In this document: positions 1 to 5,341 of the stretch, piece after piece
How the letters are laid out: the number at the start of each line of letters is the position of its first letter
Position numbering within the stretch: the stretch's first letter is position 1
DNA from: CAYTQK01 sp964439745
Lineage (GTDB): Bacteria > Desulfobacterota > Desulfobacteria > Desulfobacterales > Desulfosudaceae
Direction of reading: 5' to 3'
Length of the DNA: 10,826 nucleotides
Assembly: GCA_964439745.1 (NCBI GenBank)
Contig: CAYTQK010000096.1
Coordinates: 1 to 10,826, forward strand
Position numbers and translations under genes: made by a program
The notes under the pieces: generated by a model
The model's database searches: none
Told to the model about the DNA's origin: nothing
The model's input: the letters and a program-made list of their open reading frames with translations, nothing else

Positions 1-324
1 CGCTTGACCGGGCTCACCGTCGTCGGAAGTGACATTGTAAAACCGGTAGTTGAAATGCTCGCCCGCGCTGACGGCATAGGCTTCCAGCAGATCATGCAGA
101 TACTGTTCGGTGGTATTGTGCGGCGGCGGCAGGTTTTTGGTAAAAAACACCTTGATGGTCAACGGTTCGGACAAATCGGCCACCGCCTCCCGGGAGGCCG
201 GCGAAAGGGAATACTTGTCGCCGGCGGTCAGATCCACCCGGAAAAAGAGGTTCATACCCACCAGATTGATCAGCACGATGACAACCAGGTAAACCAGGAA
301 CTTGACATATCGTTGCGATCTCAT
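1..324 (-). CDS. GldG-like ABC transporter auxiliary protein (N-terminal part, cut by window edge)
   Basis: The first 108 codons are visible; the gene runs off the left edge. The start ATG at 324-322 follows an AAGGAG Shine-Dalgarno that overlaps the stop of the permease gene upstream (13-base gap). Residues 1-7 are basic (MRSQRYVK) and residues 8-28 form one hydrophobic membrane anchor. After it comes RVDLTAGDKYSLSPASRE, the typical opening of the GldG / ABC_transp_aux family, and then a beta-rich stretch with IKVFFTKNLPP, also characteristic. Members are single-span membrane proteins with a large periplasmic domain encoded with a GldA-type ATPase and a GldF-type permease. In Bacteroidetes GldAFG is tied to gliding; in other phyla, as probably here, the substrate is unknown. 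The context (ATPase, permease, auxiliary in this order) supports the call. Confidence 0.85.
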   Translation of the reverse strand, partial: MRSQRYVKFLVYLVVIVLINLVGMNLFFRVDLTAGDKYSLSPASREAVADLSEPLTIKVFFTKNLPPPHNTTEQYLHDLLEAYAVSAGEHFNYRFYNVTSDDGEPGQA

Positions 325-337
325 CCTTGGCCACTCC

Positions 338-1042
338 TTACTGTTTTTCGGTCAGGGCGAGGTAGGCGCCGTACAGGGCCACAAAAGCCAGGCTCAGAAA
401 ATAGAGGAGATCCCGGCTGTCCACCACCCCCTTGGAAATATTCTCGAAATGAGCGCCGGCAGCCAGGTACTGCAGCACATCCAGCAGGGGCACCGGCAGA
501 AAGAAAAGCATCAGGTCCAGAATAGTCAGGCCGAAACAGATGGCGGCCGCCACGATAAAGGCGATAATCTGGTTCCGGGTCAGGGCCGAGGCGAAAATGC
601 CGATGGCGGAAAAGACCAGGCCCAGCAGCACCGCCCCGAGATAACCGCCGGCCACCGGCCCCCAGTCCAGATCGCCGGTAACGGCCACCGATACCGCGTA
701 GGGCAGGGTCGGCACCAGCATGACGGCGACAAAAGCCGTGGCCGCCGCCAGCTTGGCCACCAGGACCTGCCGGAAGGTGACCGGCATGGTCATGAGCAGT
801 TCATAGGAACCGGTATTCAGTTCTTCGGCAAAGAGCTTCATGGTTACGGCCGGCACCACAAAGGAAAAAACAAAGGGCAGCATTTCAAAAAAATACCGCA
901 GGGTCGCCTGGTCCCGGAGAAAATAGGTGGAAAAGAAAAACCATCCCGTCACCACCAGGAAGATGGCAATGACGATGTAGGCGATGGGGGAAATGAAATA
1001 GGTTTTGAACTCCTTGACGAACATGGTCCACGTCTGTCGCAT
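338..1042 (-). CDS. ABC-2 type transporter permease, GldF-like
   Basis: This is a 234-residue integral membrane protein. Hydrophobic segments lie at about residues 18-40, 55-72, 98-121, 132-154, 158-182 and 211-230, which fits a six-span ABC-2 permease. Residues 68-88 (MKLFAEELNTGSYELLMTMPV region) match the conserved cytoplasmic loop of GldF-like permeases, where the usual pattern is M+xFAEE+xxGxxELLLTxPV. It would form the transmembrane part of the exporter with the ATPase encoded immediately upstream. The start ATG at 1042 lies one base after the TAA of the ATPase gene, with a GGGAG Shine-Dalgarno inside the ATPase stop region, so the two are translationally coupled. The length is normal for the family. 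The transported substrate cannot be told from sequence. Confidence 0.9.
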   Translation of the reverse strand: MRQTWTMFVKEFKTYFISPIAYIVIAIFLVVTGWFFFSTYFLRDQATLRYFFEMLPFVFSFVVPAVTMKLFAEELNTGSYELLMTMPVTFRQVLVAKLAAATAFVAVMLVPTLPYAVSVAVTGDLDWGPVAGGYLGAVLLGLVFSAIGIFASALTRNQIIAFIVAAAICFGLTILDLMLFFLPVPLLDVLQYLAAGAHFENISKGVVDSRDLLYFLSLAFVALYGAYLALTEKQ

Positions 1043-1043
1043 C

Positions 1044-1991
1044 TTATTTCTCCCTGGTCAGTTTCTGAAACACGTTTTCCAGCGTGGGCGTTTCCCGGAA
1101 AAATTCCAGCAGGATCCAGTCGGTCGACTTGATCCGGGCATAGAGGTTACGGCGGAGGTCCGGACTGTTTGCGCAGCGCAGCCGCAGCCGTACGGCATCA
1201 TCAGGGGGGGCGGCCGCTTCGGCCGCTTCGTCGACCGCGAGCACCTCCTCCAGTTCCAACAGGGTCTGCCGGGCGGTCTCGGCGCTCACCCCGGCCAGGG
1301 TCAGGCAGATGTCACCCTCACCGGTCTGCTGTTCTTTCAGTTGGGCGGTGGCTTCGTCGGCCACGATTTTACCCTGGTCAATAATGACGATCCGGTCACA
1401 GGTGGCTTCGGCCTCGCTGAGAATGTGAGTGGAAAATATGATGGTTTTCTCCCGGCCGATCTGCTTGATAATATCGCGGATTTCCACTATCTGGTTGGGA
1501 TCCAACCCGGAGGTGGGTTCGTCCAGCACCAGGATATCCGGGTCGTTCATCATGGCATGGGCCAGGCCCACCCGCTGCTTGAACCCCTTGGAGAGTTGGG
1601 CCACGGGCTTGTGCATGACCGTTTCCAGGCCGCAGTTATCGGCCATGGTGCGGACCCGCTCCCGGCGCTCCGGGCGGGGAATTCCCCGCAGGGCGGCCAC
1701 GTAATCCAGATAATCATAGACCAGCAGATCCGGATAGAGCGGGGCCGATTCCGGCAGATAGCCCATCAGGGCCTTGATGGCCTTTACATCCCTTTCCAGG
1801 GAGAGGTCCTTCACCCGGACCGTGCCGGCGGTGGGCCGCAAAAAACCGGTCAGCATCCGCAGGGTGGTGGTCTTGCCGGCGCCATTGGGACCGAGCAGCC
1901 CCATGATCTCACCCTTGTTGATGTCCAGGCTGATCCGGTTGACGGCGCAGACCTGGTTATAATACCTGGTCAGATTTTCTACATGGATCAT
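1044..1991 (-). CDS. ABC transporter ATP-binding protein, GldA-like
   Basis: This 315-residue ATPase powers the ABC-2 exporter of this operon. Walker A is GPNGAGKT (residues 34-41), the signature is LSKGFKQR (133-140), Walker B is ILVLDE (153-158) followed by the D-loop SGLD (161-164), and the H-loop histidine is H189 in STH. The Q-loop position reads GYLPES, the variant with Glu in place of Gln that is common in GldA/CcmA-like proteins. Residues about 220-315 are a C-terminal extension typical of this subgroup, ending TLENVFQKLT. The reading frame is open up to 2300, but the ATG at 1991 was chosen because it begins the conserved MIHVENLTRYY strand and has AAGGAG six bases upstream; the longer frame adds only non-conserved sequence that crosses the promoter. 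It is the first gene of the minus-strand operon. Confidence 0.93.
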   Translation of the reverse strand: MIHVENLTRYYNQVCAVNRISLDINKGEIMGLLGPNGAGKTTTLRMLTGFLRPTAGTVRVKDLSLERDVKAIKALMGYLPESAPLYPDLLVYDYLDYVAALRGIPRPERRERVRTMADNCGLETVMHKPVAQLSKGFKQRVGLAHAMMNDPDILVLDEPTSGLDPNQIVEIRDIIKQIGREKTIIFSTHILSEAEATCDRIVIIDQGKIVADEATAQLKEQQTGEGDICLTLAGVSAETARQTLLELEEVLAVDEAAEAAAPPDDAVRLRLRCANSPDLRRNLYARIKSTDWILLEFFRETPTLENVFQKLTREK

Positions 1992-2061
1992 AAGCAGCTC
2001 CTTACCATTGTCAATCAACAGGGAAAAAGGGAACGGCCTTTGCGCATACAATATTTTTAGT

Positions 2062-2090
2062 AAAATAATCACTGTGCTGATCGCTGTCAA
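2062..2090 (-). promoter_or_regulatory. Sigma70-type promoter for the ABC operon
   Basis: On the minus strand a perfect -35 TTGACA (2090-2085) is followed after exactly 17 bases by TATTTT (2067-2062, four of six matches to TATAAT). Transcription would begin near 2055, giving a leader of about 64 bases before the ATPase ATG at 1991. The rest of 1992-2289 is a non-coding divergent intergenic region. No operator palindrome was recognised in it. Confidence 0.55.
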
Positions 2091-2168
2091 GGCGAGGGAG
2101 AGTCTGCCGGCAGCGCTCCCGGCCGGCCTTGGAGAAAAAAAGAAAAGCCTTTCCCGGACGAACCATTG

Positions 2169-2177
2169 TGATATAGT
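2169..2177 (+). promoter_or_regulatory. Candidate extended -10 promoter for the radical SAM gene
   Basis: TGATATAGT on the plus strand has the TGn extended -10 element followed by TATAGT (five of six matches). There is no good -35 at 16-18 bases upstream, which is tolerated by extended -10 promoters. The predicted start near 2184 leaves about 105 bases of leader. The leader contains an imperfect hairpin with arms GGATTC (2198-2203) and GAATCC (2229-2234). No riboswitch class was recognised. Confidence 0.35.
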
Positions 2178-2289
2178 TTGATGTTGGTCCGGGACCTGGA
2201 TTCTCCCGGGTCTGTTCCCCGATCCCCGGAATCCGGCCGGCCCGCTGCCAGCACCAGGAATCATGCAATTAAAAAACAGGAAAATCCTC

Positions 2290-3709
2290 ATGACAACCAA
2301 CTACCGCTACCTGTTCGGGCCGGTTCCCTCCCGCCGCTTTGGCTGGTCCCTGGGAATCGACCTGCTGCCCGCCAAAACCTGCTCTCTGGACTGCCTTTTC
2401 TGTCAGCTGGGCAGGACCAGCCAAAAAACAATCCACCGCGACAGCTATGTTCCCCTGGAGGCGGTTTATAATGAACTCAATCACTGGCTTGCTGCCGGCG
2501 GCCGGGCCGACTACCTGACACTGTCCGGTTCCGGGGAGCCGACCCTGCACACCGGTTTCGGAGAGGTACTCCGGCACCTGGAAAACCAGCCCATTCCGAC
2601 GGTGCTTTTGACCAACGGCACCCTGCTGGCTGATCCGGCCGTACGGGCGGCGGCCAGCCCCGCCTCCTGGATCTCGCTGTCCATGGCGGCCAGCACGGCC
2701 CCGGCCTCCACCCGCTCCCCGTCGCGGAAACCCAGGGTGCGGATGACGCCCTCCGTCCCCGCGGTGATGACCACCTGCTCCGTCGGGCGGCCGGTGCCCA
2801 CCCCCTCCACCCGGTTCTCCACGATCGCGACGGGCGCCGGCCGGCCGACGACGGGGCGGGCCCGCCCCTCCCGCCGCGCCGTCCCCGGGTCCGGCCCCCC
2901 CCCCCCNNNNNNNNNNGGCGCGGGGGGCCGGGCCGGACGCCCGGCACGTGCCCGGTCCGGGGGAGCGGACCCTGCAATCCGGTTGCGGAAGGGTAATCGG
3001 GAACCGGGAAAACCAGCCCATTCCGACGGGGCTTTTGACCAACGGCACCCGGCTGGATGATCCGGCCGTACGGGAGGCGGCCAGCCGCGCCAAGGTGGTC
3101 AAGGCGTCTCTCAGCGCCTGGGACCAGGCCTCCTTTCAGTGGGTCAACCGGCCTGCCCCGGAATTGACTTTTGACCGGCTGATCGAGGGGCAAAAGCGCT
3201 TCCGGGACCAGTTTACCGGAGAATTATGGATAGAAGTCTTCCTGATGCTGGGGATCAACGCCATGCCGGACAAGGTGGAGCGCATCGCCGCCCATGTCAA
3301 CGCCATCGGCCCGGACCGCGTCCATCTGAACACGGTAGTGCGTCCGCCGGCCGAAGAGTATGCCGCCCCGTTGTCGGCCGAGCGGCTGGCTGAACTGACC
3401 CGCCTGTTTACACCGACGGCGGAAATCATCGCCGACCTGGGACCGGAGGCGACCCTCCATCTCCAGGCGGACATGGACCGCAACCTGGCCCTGCTGCCTC
3501 CCCTCCCCCGCACCATGGCGCAGCCGTCCCACAGGTTAGGCCTGCCCACCCCCGCAACAGCCCAGACACCGCCCCCCCCGCNNNNNNNNNNCACCAACGA
3601 AGTATCCAAGTACCTCGGCCAGCTGCTCCACGACAAAAAAATCCGGACACAGAACGAAGGTACGGAAGTTTATTATGCAGCGGTAATCCAGGATAATAAC
3701 GGCCGCTGA
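2290..3709 (+). CDS. Radical SAM protein, COG0731/TYW1-like, interrupted by two assembly gaps
   Basis: The N-terminal part carries the radical SAM cluster motif CSLDCLFC (C31, C35, C38), which binds the 4Fe-4S cluster that cleaves S-adenosylmethionine, followed by the SGSGEPT motif (79-85). The FGPVPSRR opening (residues 9-16) is characteristic of the bacterial COG0731 group, often labelled wyosine-synthase-like although the bacterial substrate is not established. The C-terminus reads GLP-TNEVSKYLGQLL, a small helix-turn-helix-like end found in this group. ATG 2290 was preferred over ATG 2263 because AGGA lies eight bases upstream. Reading is disrupted between about 2658 and 3080 and between about 3490 and 3591. 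Joining at the overlaps (removing 427 and 45 bases) gives an in-frame 315-residue protein, the normal size. The gene is therefore probably intact in the organism. Confidence 0.85.
2646..2834 (-). other. Misplaced fragment of an RND/HlyD-type adaptor gene (assembly chimera)
   Basis: On the minus strand this stretch encodes a sensible protein piece: ENRVEGVGT, then VVITAGTEGVIRTLGF, RDGERVEAGAVLAAMDSE and IQEAGLAAAR. That is the N-terminal strand and half of the biotinyl-lipoyl-like domain of an RND efflux periplasmic adaptor. It sits inside the radical SAM gene on the opposite strand and has no start region, no remainder and no match to the adaptor genes elsewhere in the window. It begins where the radical SAM frame fails. 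The two sequences share GGGCGGCGGCCAG at 2645-2657, so a false join at that shared stretch is the likely cause. It may come from elsewhere in the same genome or from a contaminant. Confidence 0.65.
2823..2906. other. Low-complexity GC-rich contig end before gap 1
   Basis: The sequence degrades into runs of G and C and ends in a run of C directly against the Ns. No credible coding signal is present on either strand. This looks like the poor-quality end of a contig and not like natural DNA. Confidence 0.65.
2907..2916. other. Assembly gap (10 N)
   Basis: Ten Ns, a fixed-size scaffolding gap. Sequence on the right repeats sequence that lies before the gap on the left, so no base of the radical SAM gene need be missing here. 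Confidence 0.98.
2917..3082 (+). repeat. Error-rich second copy of 2490-2655 (contig overlap)
   Basis: This stretch matches 2490-2655 at a constant offset of 427 bases from about 2949 onward, with one extra G before that. Agreement is poor next to the gap and becomes almost exact toward 3080, for example in AAAACCAGCCCATTCCGACG and TTTTGACCAACGGCACCC. Most differences are changes toward G or C. The pattern is that of a low-quality contig end overlapping the previous contig, and not of an ancient duplication. From about 3083 the sequence continues the radical SAM frame cleanly. Confidence 0.8.
3582..3591. other. Assembly gap (10 N)
   Basis: Ten Ns. The left edge again decays into a C-rich run (3570-3581). 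CACC occurs on both sides (3547-3550 and 3592-3595), 45 bases apart. Joining there keeps the frame and yields GLPTNEVSKYL, so the true gap is probably zero or negative in length. Confidence 0.98.
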
Positions 3710-3772
3710 TCCGCCAGCCGCCGCTTGCCAAGCATAGCGCCATTCCGATACCAGCGGCGGCCCCGGCTGTAA

Positions 3773-3814
3773 AAAAAAGCCCGGCTCCGCTGGCGCGAAG
3801 ACCCGGGCTTTTTT
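3773..3814. terminator. Bidirectional Rho-independent terminator
   Basis: Perfect 12-base arms AAAAAAGCCCGG (3773-3784) and CCGGGCTTTTTT (3803-3814) enclose an 18-base loop. A T-run follows the GC stem on both strands. It lies between the stop of the plus-strand radical SAM gene (3709) and the stop of the minus-strand OmpH gene (3827), so it can end both transcripts. Confidence 0.88.
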
Positions 3815-3826
3815 GGTGCCGGCGGC

Positions 3827-4264
3827 CTAATCTTCTTCATGCATCTCCGTCATGATACCGATAACCTCGTCGGTAACATCCCGACCTCCCGCCAAAAGAG
3901 CGTTTTTTTCCATCACGTAGGTATACCCTTTTTCCGCGGCGATTTTTCGGATTTCGGTTTTCACTTTATCCAGGGCCTCCATCTGGAGTTCCGTGGAACG
4001 CTGCTGCAGCTGCTGCTGCGCCATCTGCTGCTCCTGCTCTCCCTGCTCGCCCTGTCCTTCCAGCTGACCCTGCATCTGCTGCGCCTCACGCTGCAATGTC
4101 TGCTGTTCCTCTTCCAGGGCCGGGTGCTGGGTCATGATCTTATTAATATCGACGGTGACGATATCAATGTCGGCGTCTTCCGCCCAAACCCCATTACTCC
4201 CGGCCAGAGCAACCAGGGCGAGAATCAGGCCAAAACCAAAAATTTTGCGAATCTGTGTTGACAT
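3827..4264 (-). CDS. OmpH/Skp-family periplasmic chaperone-like protein
   Basis: The 145-residue product has a basic start (MSTQIRKIFG), a hydrophobic signal-peptide core and a likely cleavage after GVWA (about residue 28). The mature part opens with IDIVTVDINKIMTQHPA, the first strand and helix of OmpH/Skp, continues with a long helical coiled-coil region (about 45-105), and closes with IRKIAAEKGYTYVMEKNALLAGGRDVTDEV, the family's conserved C-terminal beta element. Skp trimers hold unfolded outer-membrane proteins in the periplasm. The coiled coil is unusually rich in Gln, Glu and Gly (residues about 54-91), far more than in enterobacterial Skp. ATG 4264 has AAGGAG five bases upstream. It has its own promoter and lies downstream of the adaptor/SecA-like cluster, not next to bamA or lpxD as canonical skp does, so it may be a paralogue serving that cluster. 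Confidence 0.85.
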   Translation of the reverse strand: MSTQIRKIFGFGLILALVALAGSNGVWAEDADIDIVTVDINKIMTQHPALEEEQQTLQREAQQMQGQLEGQGEQGEQEQQMAQQQLQQRSTELQMEALDKVKTEIRKIAAEKGYTYVMEKNALLAGGRDVTDEVIGIMTEMHEED

Positions 4265-4316
4265 AAAAACTCCTTTTCAAATTTGGAAAATTACAAATCC
4301 AGAAAACTCACGGATT

Positions 4317-4360
4317 GGAGAAAAGCCGGCCACACCGGGGGAATTCCCCTTGGCGGCCGG
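4317..4360 (-). terminator. Hairpin with U-run: terminator or attenuator in the ompH-like leader
   Basis: On the minus strand CCGGCC (4360-4355) pairs with GGCCGG (4331-4326), with further CC/GG pairing and the perfect inner palindrome GGGGAATTCCCC (4349-4338), followed by CTTTTCTCC. It lies after the stop of the adaptor gene (4504) but also 40-75 bases downstream of the start of the predicted ompH promoter transcript. It could therefore end read-through from the upstream operon, attenuate ompH, or both. Confidence 0.45.
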
Positions 4361-4406
4361 GCACCAGGGTTTCCCGTCGAAACATTTCCCTCTATTTCGG
4401 TAACTG

Positions 4407-4435
4407 ATTATAGTGTATTTTGAACCAGGCGTAAA
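4407..4435 (-). promoter_or_regulatory. Sigma70-type promoter for the OmpH-like gene
   Basis: The minus strand shows TTTACG (4435-4430, four of six matches to TTGACA), a 17-base spacer and a perfect TATAAT (4412-4407). Transcription would start near 4400, leaving a leader of about 136 bases that includes the hairpin at 4326-4360 and a small GTTTC/GAAAC stem at 4369-4383. The promoter is in the gap after the adaptor stop, so the OmpH-like gene can be expressed independently. Confidence 0.6.
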
Positions 4436-4503
4436 GGATAAATCCGGCCGGGTCACCGGAGATTGACGCCAGATTGGAAAACGGCCCCAGCGGCGGCCGG
4501 CCT

Positions 4504-5247
4504 TTATTCAGAAAAGTCCACCTGGCAGTTAATCCCGGCAGGTATCCGGTGGCCGGGATTGGGGAGCCGGACCCGGACACCAAAAGTGCTGCTGGCCGCG
4601 TCAATCACTTCGTCCACAATCACTACCCGGCCCTGATAGCTGCCTCCCAACGGATCCTGGGGCCTGATCCGGACCGTCATCCCCTGGTCGATGGTCCTGT
4701 ATCGCTCGGCCGGCACTACGAGCTCCACATTCAGCGGATCGATCCGGGCGATTTTCATGATCGCCCCCTCATCCCCGACATACTCGCCCGACCCCAAATA
4801 CCGTTCCACCACCACCCCGGTCACCGGGCTGCGGATGGTCCGGAGCGCCAGCCGTTCTTCGGCCTCTTTCAGCTGCAGCTCCCGGATCCGCACCTCGGTT
4901 TCCATTTCATCCTTCTCGTGGATGGAAATCAGCTGCTTTTCATAGAGTTCCCTGTTCCGCTCTACCTTTCTTCGCCCGAATTCCAGCCGGGCTTCGGCCA
5001 GCTCCACCTGTGCTTTTTCCACCCCGGCCCGGAGTTCCGCCAGGACCTTTCCTTTGGCAATCCGGTCACCCCGTTCCACGGTCACCCGGTCGATAATGCC
5101 CGGTACCTGGCTGCTGACCTCGATGACTTCACTGGGGGCCACCAGGCCCCGGTACCAGACGCCTTCCCCCTCCTGGGCCGGCAGCGTACCGGCTGACAGG
5201 AAAGATACTGCCAGGACCAGGCCGGCCAGTTTATTGATTTGCCGCAT
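4504..5247 (-). CDS. RND/HlyD-type periplasmic adaptor, short secreted form
   Basis: This 247-residue protein has a signal peptide (residues 1 to about 24, ending LPAQ). Residues 33-72 form the first half of a biotinyl-lipoyl-like domain (VSSQVPGIIDRVTVERGDRIAKG), 73-135 a helical hairpin rich in Glu, Lys and Arg, 136-170 the second lipoyl half with the family motif RSPVTGVV (139-146), and 172-247 a beta-barrel-like domain. There is no membrane-proximal domain of full length, so it is shorter than MexA/AcrA-type adaptors (about 370-400 residues). Such proteins bridge inner- and outer-membrane parts of export complexes. ATG 5247 has AAGGAG seven bases upstream. It lies 94 bases after the SecA-like gene. 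No RND pump or TolC-like channel is next to it, so its partner is probably the neighbouring cluster. Confidence 0.87.
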   Translation of the reverse strand: MRQINKLAGLVLAVSFLSAGTLPAQEGEGVWYRGLVAPSEVIEVSSQVPGIIDRVTVERGDRIAKGKVLAELRAGVEKAQVELAEARLEFGRRKVERNRELYEKQLISIHEKDEMETEVRIRELQLKEAEERLALRTIRSPVTGVVVERYLGSGEYVGDEGAIMKIARIDPLNVELVVPAERYRTIDQGMTVRIRPQDPLGGSYQGRVVIVDEVIDAASSTFGVRVRLPNPGHRIPAGINCQVDFSE

Positions 5248-5280
5248 ATTTGTTCTCCTTTCGTGAAAATCCGGGACAGG

Positions 5281-5310
5281 GTTTCACTGGTTTCCTTTTT
5301 TGAGTGTCAA
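5281..5310 (-). promoter_or_regulatory. Weak candidate promoter before the adaptor gene
   Basis: In the 94-base gap between the SecA-like gene and the adaptor gene the minus strand has a perfect TTGACA (5310-5305). The best -10 at 18 bases, TGAAAC (5286-5281), has only three of six matches. The gap holds no coding continuation of the SecA-like gene and no clear terminator. Confidence 0.22.
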
Positions 5311-5341
5311 TTGATCCTTTCGGGAAAAACAGGTCCGGAAA

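Noticed and set aside
302..2060. Two long plus-strand frames (302-1132 and 1005-2060)
   Set aside because: They are antisense to the ABC permease and ATPase, and they have no start signals or recognisable domains.
1992..2300. N-terminal extension of the ABC ATPase up to 2300
   Set aside because: The added residues are not family-like and cross the predicted promoter. ATG 1991 has an ideal Shine-Dalgarno and begins the conserved strand.
2646..2906. Mobile-element insertion into the radical SAM gene
   Set aside because: There are no terminal inverted repeats, no transposase and no target-site duplication. The fragment is a plain piece of an adaptor gene ending at a gap.
2490..3082. Biological tandem duplication within the radical SAM gene
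   Set aside because: Divergence rises steeply toward the Ns and goes toward G/C, and the sequence between the copies is foreign and low complexity. An assembly artefact explains all of this.
3718..3760. Inverted repeat CCGCCGCT/AGCGGCGG after the radical SAM stop
   Set aside because: The loop is long (27 bases) and no T-run follows. The terminator at 3773-3814 is far better.
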